A DNA stretch of 64,000 nt from Chryseobacterium sp. IHB B 17019 (lineage in GTDB: Bacteria; Bacteroidota; Bacteroidia; Flavobacteriales; Weeksellaceae): NCBI RefSeq assembly GCF_001456155.1, contig NZ_CP013293.1:124001-188000 (forward strand). Direction: 5' to 3'. The notes under the pieces are model-generated. The model worked only from the letters and a program-made list of their open reading frames with translations, searched no databases and was not told where the DNA came from. The translations under genes and the position numbers were made by a program. Positions 1-5,877 of the stretch are shown here, one piece after another (position 1 is the first letter of the stretch; each line of letters starts with the position of its first letter).

Positions 1-1
1 A

Positions 2-478
2 AAAGAGTTGGATAAAAACACTTTGAAAGTCGAAGCTGAAATTAAAAAATTATCTAACAGCGGAATTAAGATTTTAAATAATTTCAGCAATATTGGAATC
101 AATACAGAAAAAAATCTGGTGATTTCGAATAATGAATTAAATAAATTATACGATAATTCAATAACGTTATACAGAAACAGGCATCAATTAAGAATTTATG
201 CTGAACAGAATAAAAACCGGTTTACTTTTTCAGACGGAAGCGAAATTATAACAGATTCTCGGGGAATGCTGACTTTTAAAAGCAGTAATAAAAACATTCC
301 GGAATTTTATATTCCATCGACGGATTACGGATTTTTGGCATTGGCAACGAACACGGAATTTGGAGGTTCAGAATATTATTTACCTCAAAATACACTATTA
401 AAGGTGAGAAAATTGGAGGATATGTATAATGAATGTCTGGAAAGATTTATAGATCAAATCTGGGAATATGGAGCTTAG
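2..478 (+). CDS. Hypothetical protein, probably 5'-truncated by the window edge
   Basis: The frame is open to the left edge (codons for Lys-Glu precede a TTG at position 8), so the true start is probably outside the window; a TTG start at 8 would give 156 residues. The visible protein is soluble, polar and Asn/Lys/Glu rich, with no signal peptide or membrane segment. I recognise no domain. Its stop overlaps the start of the next gene by 11 bases, so it belongs to a tightly packed operon with the two membrane-linked genes downstream. Its role is probably tied to theirs. If that operon is a MoxR-vWA-beta-propeller system, the missing upstream genes should include the MoxR ATPase. Confidence 0.7.
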   Translation, partial: KELDKNTLKVEAEIKKLSNSGIKILNNFSNIGINTEKNLVISNNELNKLYDNSITLYRNRHQLRIYAEQNKNRFTFSDGSEIITDSRGMLTFKSSNKNIPEFYIPSTDYGFLALATNTEFGGSEYYLPQNTLLKVRKLEDMYNECLERFIDQIWEYGA

Positions 479-2183
479 AATAAAACCTTTTCCGAAAAAC
501 AATTATCCTAAAAAAGGACTTTTAATAAAGGGTTCCTCTCCTTTGACATGGCTTTATGAGATGGAAATTTTAGGCATAAATTTAAATGAAGTTCAGTCTT
601 TTCCGATTCCATCAAATAAATCGAATATTCTGTATGGCTGTTTTTTAATTTTCCAAGACATTGCTCCTAACGAGATTGGAAAAAATTCTTATTTTCAATG
701 TGTTGATAGTAAATTTTTCATTCCTGAAAACACAACTTTTTATCCTAAAATCAATCCGGAAGACTGGCAAAATATTGATGCTGAATTCTTGATCATGCAT
801 CCTGATTTTGGTTTAGTTAAATTAAATGAGGAAATCGACTGGATCTCATTAATTCAAAATCCAAAACAGGCGGAAGACAAACTTCAAAAACCATTAAATG
901 GTGTAAAAATTCCTCAGGAAATTAAAAGCTACACTGTAGAAATGGATGATGAGAAGATTCTAGAAGCTCTTCAAACGCCGAAAACGGAAGAAGAGTGGAT
1001 GAAAAACCTCCCTTTCGACCTGCAAAAAGTGATGAAAGGAAACAAAAAAGAAATTGAAAAATATTTAAATTATATTGAAAAATATCCCGACCGGGCAGTA
1101 GAATTAGGTGTTCCTCTTGATATTATGGGAACTTCCAGAGGCGATGGTTTTAGGAAGTTTAAATTTTTGGAAAAAACATGGCTTGGAAAATTGTTCGGCA
1201 GTAATTCAGATGGGGGCAGTTCCACCTATTCTGAAAAATACCGTTGGGTATTTTGGGTGTTTTTGATTGCCATTGCCTTGTTCAGATTTTTTATGCACGT
1301 GAGTAAGGATGAGCCCGGACAGGCGGCTCCGATTGTTTCATCAGGAAAAGTTTCTGAAGCAGATAAAAATATGATGAATCCTGTTGTGGCTTACCAATCT
1401 GGGGTTACTAATATTGATATGAAGATTGATTCGATGTACGGTGTAAAAAGACGTGAATTGATGAACGAGCATATGATTGCAAATCTAATGCAGCATGATT
1501 ATAAGAAAGAAAATTCTTATCAAGAATACCTGAAAAATGGAGGAAGACCTATTGAAAAAATTTCCAAAGAAGCTGATTCAATAGAAAATAAAGTAGTGAC
1601 CGCGACAGATTCTTTGAAAACTGTTTACAGCAAAAAAATTGTAAAATATTTAGCGCAAAGCGAAGAAAAGTACAAGAAAAAAATTACAGATTCCCTTAAA
1701 AAAATTAGTTCAGGGAAACCTGCCGACCAGGGAATTGTAAAAAAGATCTGGAAAAAGAAACAGGTTTTGATTGAAGATTCTCTGGGTCGTCTTTACGGAA
1801 CAAAAGAATATCCGGAAACGCCGATTGATCCTAATACATCAAAAAAGGCCGAAACATTTGAAAAGGAAGAACCGTACTCAAAGCATACTATTTCTTTCTC
1901 GGAAATTATTTGGTTGATAATTTTCATGACTGGAGTTGTAGGGCTGTATTCTTTTATAGTAAAAAGAAAATCTTTAAACATCGGAGGCAACAATGTTCCC
2001 AACGGAATTAAAATTTTTCTTATTATTATATTGGTTGCGATGTTGGCGTATATTTTCTATCCGTTAATCGAAATGTTCGGCTACAACTGGTTTGTATGGA
2101 TTCTCATTGTCTGTGTTGTACTGCTGCTTTACCGCCTTTTCAGCGAAGACAAAACCATTTTAAAATCAGACAAAGATGAATAG
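468..2183 (+). CDS. Membrane protein, possible MoxR-vWA-beta-propeller ternary system component
   Basis: A 571-residue protein. Roughly residues 1-185 form a soluble domain rich in aromatic residues and prolines, followed by a charged linker. A membrane segment lies near residues 260-276 (WVFWVFLIAIALFRFF), then a long Lys/Glu-rich, probably helical stretch (about 290-470). Two or three hydrophobic helices close the protein (SEIIWLIIFMTGVVGLYSFI, IKIFLIIILVAMLAYIF, WILIVCVVLLLYRLF). It overlaps both neighbours (11 bases at the 5' end, 8 bases at the 3' end), which suggests translational coupling. The N-terminal domain reminds me of the bpX-type domains in MoxR-vWA-beta-propeller ternary systems, which also carry TPR membrane proteins; this is recall plus context, not proof. 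Confidence 0.7.
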   Translation: MELRIKPFPKNNYPKKGLLIKGSSPLTWLYEMEILGINLNEVQSFPIPSNKSNILYGCFLIFQDIAPNEIGKNSYFQCVDSKFFIPENTTFYPKINPEDWQNIDAEFLIMHPDFGLVKLNEEIDWISLIQNPKQAEDKLQKPLNGVKIPQEIKSYTVEMDDEKILEALQTPKTEEEWMKNLPFDLQKVMKGNKKEIEKYLNYIEKYPDRAVELGVPLDIMGTSRGDGFRKFKFLEKTWLGKLFGSNSDGGSSTYSEKYRWVFWVFLIAIALFRFFMHVSKDEPGQAAPIVSSGKVSEADKNMMNPVVAYQSGVTNIDMKIDSMYGVKRRELMNEHMIANLMQHDYKKENSYQEYLKNGGRPIEKISKEADSIENKVVTATDSLKTVYSKKIVKYLAQSEEKYKKKITDSLKKISSGKPADQGIVKKIWKKKQVLIEDSLGRLYGTKEYPETPIDPNTSKKAETFEKEEPYSKHTISFSEIIWLIIFMTGVVGLYSFIVKRKSLNIGGNNVPNGIKIFLIIILVAMLAYIFYPLIEMFGYNWFVWILIVCVVLLLYRLFSEDKTILKSDKDE

Positions 2184-3195
2184 GCAGAAGTTTATAGATA
2201 AATTCATGGCGGCATTTTTTATCCTAGTGATCATTAAGGTGATCGGGATTTTGGCGCAGCTGTTTCATCAGAGTTTTTGGAGTGTGGTAGGGACTTTGGT
2301 GATTTTTATCATTATTGCTTTTATCATTTTTATTGTCCTTACCCGCTTGGAAGACAAAGAAAAAGAACGGAATTCTGGTGGAAGACATGGAGCAGGAGGC
2401 GGAAGTTTTTATGTGGAAAATTCACTTTTCGACAGAATCAGGAGTAAATATGAAGAGCTTGCCCAAAAATATATCGACGAGAAAGATTATAAAAAAGCAG
2501 CAAGAGTCTACATGAATCTTCTTCGGGACAATTATCGTGGTGCAAAAACATTGGAAGAAGGAAGCTTTTATAATGAAGCAGCTGTGATTTATCTTAAAAA
2601 ATTAAAAAATAAGTCAGAAGCGGCCAATTGTTATGAAAAAGCAAAACAGTACAGAAAAGCAATTGACCTTTATAAAGAACTTGAGCAAAAAGAAAAAGTA
2701 GGGGATTTGTATAGAGAAATCAACGATGCAAAAAATGCAAATACTTACTATCAGATGGTTGTGGACGATTATGTAAGCAATAATCAAATGGTGAAAGGCT
2801 CTCTAATTTATCGTAAAAAGATGGAATTACCCGAGGAGGCTCAGAAGATTTTATTGAAAGGCTGGGAAGAAGATAAGGATGCTTTTAATTGTCTGAATAA
2901 TTATTTTGCTAATATTTTTGAGGTTAAAAAACTTGATCAGGAAATTCTGGAATTGTATCAGAAAACTCCCGAGGAAAAAAAGCTTACTTATCTGGAAGCA
3001 ATGAAGTATGAATTTAAAAAAGATGAAAAATTACAGTCAACGATCAGAAATATTGCCTACGAAATTATTGCCGAGAAAGTAGCCACCCATTCTGAGATTG
3101 TGAATGAATTAAAGCATTTCAATCCTAATGATGAGGTGATTTTGAAAGATATTTCGAGGTATAAAACGGGCAGAAACCGGATGTTTAGGAATTGA
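2176..3195 (+). CDS. Membrane-anchored TPR-like repeat protein
   Basis: A 339-residue protein with two N-terminal membrane helices (about residues 9-30 and 36-56), a Gly-rich linker, then an all-helical region. Short helix pairs such as YIDEKDYKKAARVYMNLL, SEAANCYEKAKQYRKAIDLY and NAKNANTYYQMVV look like TPR/SEL1-type repeats (about residues 90-210). The C-terminal third is helical and charged with no recognised domain. The start overlaps the preceding gene by 8 bases. Such a protein could scaffold a complex at the inner face of the membrane; which complex is unknown. It ends the operon, and a dispersed palindrome follows the stop. Confidence 0.75.
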   Translation: MNRQKFIDKFMAAFFILVIIKVIGILAQLFHQSFWSVVGTLVIFIIIAFIIFIVLTRLEDKEKERNSGGRHGAGGGSFYVENSLFDRIRSKYEELAQKYIDEKDYKKAARVYMNLLRDNYRGAKTLEEGSFYNEAAVIYLKKLKNKSEAANCYEKAKQYRKAIDLYKELEQKEKVGDLYREINDAKNANTYYQMVVDDYVSNNQMVKGSLIYRKKMELPEEAQKILLKGWEEDKDAFNCLNNYFANIFEVKKLDQEILELYQKTPEEKKLTYLEAMKYEFKKDEKLQSTIRNIAYEIIAEKVATHSEIVNELKHFNPNDEVILKDISRYKTGRNRMFRN

Positions 3196-3197
3196 TT

Positions 3198-3318
3198 TTC
3201 CGTCATTGCGAACCGAAGGTGAAGCAATCTGTATTAAATTAAAGCTCACTTTTTCATTAAGATTGCTTCGATGCTTCTGAACTATGCTCGCAGACCTCCG
3301 TCTGTTCGCAATGACAAA
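3198..3318. repeat. Dispersed imperfect palindrome
   Basis: The 5' arm (TCATTGCGAAC, then GAAGCAATCT) is answered in inverse orientation by GATTGCTTC and GTTCGCAATGA at the 3' end, with an interior of about 60 bases. The same style of element recurs in this window near 33.9, 40.1, 59.4 and 62.4 kb. Open frames read across it are repeat-derived and are not reported as genes. Confidence 0.7.
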
Positions 3319-3342
3319 TAACAAACTTTTAATAAAAACATT

Positions 3343-3350
3343 TATCTTTG
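3343..3350 (+). promoter_or_regulatory. -7 promoter box of the first mini-gene
   Basis: TATCTTTG is an exact match to the Bacteroidota -7 consensus TAnnTTTG. It lies 15 bases before the ATG at 3365, so transcription would begin only a few bases upstream of the start codon. This supports the short gene being real. Confidence 0.6.
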
Positions 3351-3364
3351 CCTCAGAAAAAATA

Positions 3365-3493
3365 ATGACAACACAAAGAGCACATATCAGTTTAAATCCA
3401 TGCGATCGACCTCTACTAAAGGGATCGTTTGGCTATGAATGTATGATATGGAATGAGGCGAAATGTGCTTGCTTTGGAAATTATTTACTGTAA
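3365..3493 (+). CDS. 42-residue cysteine-containing mini-protein (unknown)
   Basis: The ATG at 3365 opens a 42-codon frame with four cysteines, including a CACF motif near the C-terminus and an aromatic stretch (FGYECMIW). It has no signal peptide or membrane helix. The evidence for a gene is its surroundings: an exact -7 box 15 bases upstream and an intrinsic terminator about 30 bases downstream, making a compact single-gene unit. A second mini-gene of similar size at 3880, with CVCIF, is built the same way just before the tRNA array. The two may be related peptides or leaders, but sequence similarity is limited to the CxC-aromatic region. A non-coding transcript is the alternative. I do not recognise the family. 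Confidence 0.45.
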   Translation: MTTQRAHISLNPCDRPLLKGSFGYECMIWNEAKCACFGNYLL

Positions 3494-3523
3494 ACTCGTA
3501 AAAAATTAATCAAAATACTGCAG

Positions 3524-3552
3524 AAACGCCTCGATAGCCGGGGCGTTTTTTG
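3524..3552 (+). terminator. Intrinsic terminator after first mini-gene
   Basis: AAACGCC pairs with GGCGTTT (7 bp, loop of about 11) and is followed by a T-run. It ends the transcript that begins near 3355. Confidence 0.75.
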
Positions 3553-3802
3553 TGTTTTTAAGGCAGAAATTATTTAGAATGAAAAAAAATAACCATAAAA
3601 GTGAAAATTATTTAATCAACAATGAACAATTAATAAGAAAATAAAGCGTGATAAGTAACCCGATGAGAGACAGTCATTTAGGTAATTAAGACATCTGTAA
3701 AATATTACGGACAGGAATTTCCTATTTTAAAATTTAAATATAATTATTTGATTTTCAAATACTTAATTGAAAAATAAATTTGTGAGTTCAAAAAAATCCT
3801 AT
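3553..3802. other. AT-rich spacer upstream of second mini-gene
   Basis: About 250 bases with no plausible gene. The right end carries a -7-like box (TTACTTTG, 3803-3810; one mismatch to TAnnTTTG) that could start a transcript running through the 3880 mini-gene and, past a hairpin, into the tRNA array. Confidence 0.4.
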
Positions 3803-3879
3803 TTACTTTGCAACCGAAAATTGAAAGCAACACGATTCAATCTTTTCAAAAAAAAACAATTTTTATAAACAAGAATAAA

Positions 3880-4005
3880 ATGAAACAATTACATAACATA
3901 TCTAATCAGTATTCAAGACTACACGGACAAGAGCCGAAAGGATGCGTATGTATTTTTGATAGTGAATTTATGGATGAAAGGTGTTTATATAAACGGGTCT
4001 GCTAA
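3880..4005 (+). CDS. 41-residue cysteine-containing mini-protein ahead of tRNA array
   Basis: The ATG at 3880 encodes 41 residues with four cysteines arranged as CVCIF, then RC, then a C-terminal Cys. The reading frame continues upstream, but the start at 3880 is preceded by an AAAA-rich stretch typical of starts in this group. A -7-like box lies about 70 bases upstream. A strong terminator hairpin follows 26 bases after the stop, and the first tRNA gene begins two bases past that hairpin. The size, cysteine content and promoter-gene-hairpin layout match the 3365 gene. It may be a leader peptide whose hairpin attenuates the array, a small effector, or not translated at all. No family is recognised. 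Confidence 0.4.
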   Translation: MKQLHNISNQYSRLHGQEPKGCVCIFDSEFMDERCLYKRVC

Positions 4006-4030
4006 TGTAGTGACACGTCAAAAAATATAA

Positions 4031-4059
4031 AGCACCTCCCGAAAAGAGGTGCTTTTTTT
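4031..4059 (+). terminator. Terminator/attenuator hairpin directly before the tRNA array
   Basis: AGCACCTC pairs with GAGGTGCT (8 bp, loop of about 6) followed by seven T. It sits between the 3880 mini-gene and the first tRNA at 4062. If there is no separate promoter for the array, read-through of this hairpin would set tRNA output. Confidence 0.75.
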
Positions 4060-4061
4060 AT

Positions 4062-4134
4062 GGTTTCTTTAGCTTATTTGGTAAAGCGCCGGTTTGTGGC
4101 ACCGGAGAATAGGGTTCGATCCCCGGAGAGACCC
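4062..4134 (+). tRNA. tRNA-His(GTG)-like
   Basis: The acceptor GGTTTCT/AGAGACC closes 7/7 with one wobble. The D-stem is GCTT/AAGC with a GG in the loop, and the anticodon stem CCGGT/ACCGG has loop TTGTGGC, giving anticodon GTG. The T-arm has a proper TTCGATC loop, but its stem TAGGG/CCCGG has an A-G mismatch and a wobble. Position 73 is C, as expected for His, but the base before G1 is T rather than the G-1 that HisRS normally requires. Overall a complete cloverleaf with weakened identity features. Confidence 0.7.
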
Positions 4135-4146
4135 AAAGTTATTAAA

Positions 4147-4195
4147 GTGAATGGTCAGTAGTGAATTTTATTTCACAAGTGAATTAACCATTCAC
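4147..4195. repeat. Spacer repeat copy a (GTGAATGGT palindrome)
   Basis: The spacer between tRNA-His and tRNA-Lys is bounded by GTGAATGGT and its exact inverse ACCATTCAC, and contains TTCACAAGTGAA. Related spacers lie at 4290-4325 and 4764-4800, and similar AGTGAAT/TTCAC text recurs near 17.4 and 40.07 kb, so this is a dispersed intergenic repeat that has entered the array. Confidence 0.65.
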
Positions 4196-4207
4196 AATAT
4201 TAAAAAC

Positions 4208-4281
4208 AATCTCATAGCTCAATTGGTTAGAGCACCGGTCTTTTAAACCGGGGGTTGAAAGTTCGATTCTTTCTGGGATTA
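4208..4281 (+). tRNA. tRNA-Lys(TTT)
   Basis: A full cloverleaf: acceptor AATCTCA/TGGGATT (7/7 with a wobble), D-stem GCTC/GAGC, anticodon stem CCGGT/ACCGG with loop CTTTTAA (anticodon TTT), and T-arm GAAAG/CTTTC with loop TTCGATT. Discriminator A is followed by CA. The A1-T72 closing pair is unusual. Confidence 0.88.
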
Positions 4282-4289
4282 CACGTGAT

Positions 4290-4325
4290 GTGAATGGTCA
4301 ATAGTGAATTTGTTTCACAAGTGAA
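4290..4325. repeat. Spacer repeat copy b
   Basis: Same GTGAATGGTCAATAGTGAAT...TTCACAAGTGAA text as copy a, but here the closing ACCATTCAC arm is missing, so the palindrome is incomplete. Confidence 0.55.
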
Positions 4326-4378
4326 CTAACAAAAATTGACAGGCAAAACGATTGACAGCTGATCATTCACATTTCAAT

Positions 4379-4451
4379 GATTTCGTAGCACAATGGATAG
4401 AGCATGGGTTTTCTAAACCCAGGGTTACAGGTTCGAGTCCTGTCGAGGTCA
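4379..4451 (+). tRNA. tRNA-Arg(TCT)
   Basis: Acceptor GATTTCG/CGAGGTC closes 7/7 with wobbles. The anticodon stem TGGGT/ACCCA has loop TTTCTAA (anticodon TCT, reads AGA), and the T-arm ACAGG/CCTGT with loop TTCGAGT is perfect. The D-stem GCAC/GAGC carries one A-A mismatch where GCTC/GAGC would be normal. Discriminator A. Confidence 0.82.
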
Positions 4452-4456
4452 CAAAA

Positions 4457-4541
4457 GGAGGGTAGGCAAATATTGGTTTGTTGTGGCTTACTGCTAATGA
4501 GTTCTAAGACAGTAGTGAAGGTTCAATTCCTTTGCTCTCCG
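4457..4541 (+). tRNA. tRNA-Ser(GCT)-like, class II
   Basis: Acceptor GGAGGGT/GCTCTCC closes 7/7 with wobbles. The anticodon stem GCTTA/TGAGT has loop CTGCTAA (anticodon GCT), the variable region is long (about 14 bases) as in Ser tRNAs, and the T-arm GAAGG/CCTTT has loop TTCAATT. Discriminator G fits Ser. The D-arm pairs poorly and is atypical in spacing. Confidence 0.72.
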
Positions 4542-4548
4542 CAAAAAT

Positions 4549-4620
4549 GGTCTATTGAGGTAATGGCTAACCTGTCCGACTGTCTCTTGGGCACTGCGAG
4601 TTCGATTCTCGCATAGACCG
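4549..4620 (+). tRNA. tRNA-Asp(GTC)
   Basis: Perfect acceptor GGTCTAT/ATAGACC, perfect D-stem AGGT/ACCT with GG in the loop, anticodon stem TCCGA/TTGGG (wobbles) with loop CTGTCTC (anticodon GTC), and perfect T-arm GCGAG/CTCGC with loop TTCGATT. Discriminator G is correct for Asp. Position 37 is T instead of the usual purine. Confidence 0.8.
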
Positions 4621-4624
4621 CAAT

Positions 4625-4679
4625 GATTCACGGAGATTTCTGACCCGACTGTCTCTCGGAGAAGAATTGAAGTGGATCT
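4625..4679 (+). pseudogene. Truncated tRNA-Asp-like unit
   Basis: About 55 bases with a 7-bp acceptor-like stem GATTCAC/GTGGATC and an Asp-type anticodon stem-loop (CCGA-CTGTCTC-TCGG). There is no recognisable D-loop GG or TTCRA T-loop. The anticodon loop is identical to that of the intact tRNA-Asp immediately upstream, so this looks like a decayed duplicate, or a minimal armless tRNA-like RNA. Confidence 0.5.
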
Positions 4680-4684
4680 GAAAA

Positions 4685-4756
4685 CTGGAAAGATAACGGT
4701 GGTTGTTTACCCGTCTTGGACGCGGGAGGTCGCAAGTTCGAATCTTGCTTTCCAGA
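4685..4756 (+). tRNA. tRNA-Pro(TGG)-like
   Basis: Perfect acceptor CTGGAAA/TTTCCAG and perfect T-arm GCAAG/CTTGC with loop TTCGAAT. The anticodon stem CCCGT/GCGGG has loop CTTGGAC (anticodon TGG). The D-arm is reduced to about 3 bp (AAC/GTT). Discriminator A matches Pro. Confidence 0.72.
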
Positions 4757-4763
4757 CGAAAAA

Positions 4764-4800
4764 GTGAATGGTTAATAGTGAATTTTGTTTCACAAGTGAA
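4764..4800. repeat. Spacer repeat copy c
   Basis: Third copy of the GTGAATGGT...AATAGTGAATTTTG...TTCACAAGTGAA spacer found at 4147 and 4290, again directly after a tRNA gene and without the closing arm. Confidence 0.55.
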
Positions 4801-4857
4801 TTTTTAAAAAAAATTGACAGTGAGGCGAATAATATTGACAATTCATAAATTAAAAAC

Positions 4858-4929
4858 GATTTCGTAGCTCAATGGTAGAGCGTTGGCCTGTTAAGCCAAT
4901 AGTTGAAAGTTCGAATCTTTCTGGAATCG
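4858..4929 (+). tRNA. tRNA-Asn(GTT)
   Basis: A clean cloverleaf: acceptor GATTTCG/TGGAATC (wobbles at the inner end), D-stem GCTC/GAGC with GG loop, anticodon stem TTGGC/GCCAA with loop CTGTTAA (anticodon GTT), and T-arm GAAAG/CTTTC with loop TTCGAAT. Discriminator G is correct for Asn. Confidence 0.9.
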
Positions 4930-4963
4930 CAATAACTAATGTTAATTGTTTCAAAGAGAAAAG

Positions 4964-5028
4964 AAAAAGTTTGTCGAGAGCAGAAGATCTTTAAGCCAAA
5001 AACACGATATAATATAGACAGGCTTTTT
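4964..5028 (+). ncRNA. Array stem-loop element, copy 1
   Basis: AAAAAGTTTGTC pairs with GACAGGCTTTTT over 12 bp (two G-U) around a loop of about 41 bases containing AGAAGATCTTTAAG. T-rich sequence follows. The closing stem covaries with copies 2 and 3, supporting a conserved RNA structure such as a long-loop terminator, a processing signal or a small RNA. Confidence 0.5.
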
Positions 5029-5088
5029 CTTGACTCAAAAACTATAGGGGTGAAAGATGGAGGGTTAACATAATATAAATTTTTAGGT

Positions 5089-5152
5089 AAATAAAGCTTG
5101 TCAAAAGCGCAGAAGTTCTTATATCAAACAAAAATTAAGACAGGCTTTATTT
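5089..5152 (+). ncRNA. Array stem-loop element, copy 2
   Basis: A 14-bp stem, AAATAAAGCTTGTC with GACAGGCTTTATTT, encloses a loop with AGAAGTTCTTATATCAAAC and is followed by more T. The loop core is shared with copy 3. Base changes in the stem (GC for GU) preserve pairing relative to copies 1 and 3. Confidence 0.55.
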
Positions 5153-5227
5153 TTTAAGATTAGAAATTAGAGGTTAGAAATAGTTTAAAAAATTACTCAT
5201 TACTAATTGCTGATTACTTATAAAAAC

Positions 5228-5309
5228 GATGGTTCGCCGAAGTGGAAGAGTCGGGGCGGTCTGCAAAACCGTTGTGAAAACTGAGTGGGTTTGAATCCCA
5301 TAACCATCT
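5228..5309 (+). tRNA. tRNA-Cys(GCA) with Tyr-like extended variable arm
   Basis: Perfect acceptor GATGGTT/AACCATC, D-stem CCGA/TCGG, anticodon stem GCGGT/ACCGT with loop CTGCAAA (anticodon GCA), and T-stem GTGGG/CCCAT with loop TTTGAAT. Discriminator T is the Cys identity base. The variable region is about 12 bases, where Cys tRNAs normally have 4-5. The D-arm is almost the same as that of the tRNA-Tyr 170 bases downstream, so this gene may derive from a Tyr tRNA that gained Cys identity. Confidence 0.75.
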
Positions 5310-5346
5310 CAAATAACTAAAATGAGATTAGTTCCGAAGAAAAATA

Positions 5347-5403
5347 AAAGTTTGTCGAGCGTAGAAGTTCTTATATCAAACTAAAAAAATAATGACAAGC
5401 TTT
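5347..5403 (+). ncRNA. Array stem-loop element, copy 3
   Basis: A 10-bp stem, AAAGTTTGTC with GACAAGCTTT, closes a loop containing AGAAGTTCTTATATCAAAC, identical to copy 2 over that core. A T-rich tail follows. It is located between tRNA-Cys and tRNA-Tyr. Confidence 0.55.
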
Positions 5404-5480
5404 GTTTTTCTTCACAAAATTTAGAGTTAAAAGTTAATTGGAAAAATTACTCATTACCATTACTTGTTACTCATGAAAAG

Positions 5481-5563
5481 GGAAGTACGCCGAAGTTGGA
5501 GAGTCGGGGCAGACTGTAAATCTGTTGCTTTATTGCTGAATAGGTTCGAACCTATTACTTCCA
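5481..5563 (+). tRNA. tRNA-Tyr(GTA)-like
   Basis: Perfect acceptor GGAAGTA/TACTTCC, D-stem CCGA/TCGG, and anticodon arm GCAGA/TCTGT with loop CTGTAAA (anticodon GTA). The long variable arm is as expected for bacterial Tyr, and discriminator A is correct. The T-stem ATAGG/CCTAT closes a loop of only six bases (TTCGAA), one short of normal. Confidence 0.78.
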
Positions 5564-5566
5564 CAA

Positions 5567-5640
5567 AAACCGCTGATAATGTAATGGCAGCATGCAGGAA
5601 ATGTACTCTTGTTGTTTAGGTTCGATTCCTAGTCAGTTTG
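5567..5640 (+). pseudogene. Degenerate tRNA-Thr(TGT)-like unit
   Basis: The T-arm TTAGG/CCTAG with loop TTCGATT is intact. The anticodon arm CAGGA/TCTTG has a 7-base loop AATGTAC giving TGT, but U33 is replaced by A. The acceptor pairs only if three bases (CCG) are bulged out of the 5' strand. From the anticodon 3' strand to the T-loop it matches the tRNA-Gln at 5797 closely, so it may be a recombined or decaying copy. Confidence 0.5.
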
Positions 5641-5648
5641 TTTTAATT

Positions 5649-5721
5649 GCTCTATTCGTCTAACGGTTCAGGACGCCTGCCTTTCGAGCAGAAAATAAGG
5701 GTTCGATTCCCTTATAGAGTA
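5649..5721 (+). tRNA. tRNA-Glu(TTC)
   Basis: Acceptor GCTCTAT/ATAGAGT (7/7, first pair G-U) and D-stem GTCT/GGAC. The anticodon arm CTGC/GCAG has loop CTTTCGA (anticodon TTC), with the outer pair C-A mismatched. The T-arm AAGGG/CCCTT with loop TTCGATT is perfect. Discriminator A. Confidence 0.85.
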
Positions 5722-5796
5722 CAGAATATAAGTAATTAGTGATGTGCAATGGGTAATACTCAAAACTCATAATTTATAACTCATAACTCAAAAAAC

Positions 5797-5869
5797 TGAT
5801 TCATAGTGTAATTGGTCAGCACATAAGACTTTGACTCTTGTTGTTTAGGTTCGAGTCCTGATGAATCAA
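5797..5869 (+). tRNA. tRNA-Gln(TTG)
   Basis: Perfect acceptor TGATTCA/TGAATCA, D-stem GTGT/GCAC, anticodon stem TAAGA/TCTTG with loop CTTTGAC (anticodon TTG), and T-arm TTAGG/CCTGA with loop TTCGAGT. Discriminator A. The weak T1-A72 pair is typical of Gln tRNAs. Confidence 0.85.
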
Positions 5870-5877
5870 CAAAAATT

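Noticed and set aside
3109..3324. Minus-strand 71-codon frame
   Set aside because: It spans the end of the TPR gene and a dispersed palindrome; no promoter or conserved protein features.
4404..4616. 70-codon reading frame across the tRNA array
   Set aside because: It runs through tRNA-Arg, tRNA-Ser and tRNA-Asp; the RNA structures explain the sequence, and the frame has no promoter or family resemblance.
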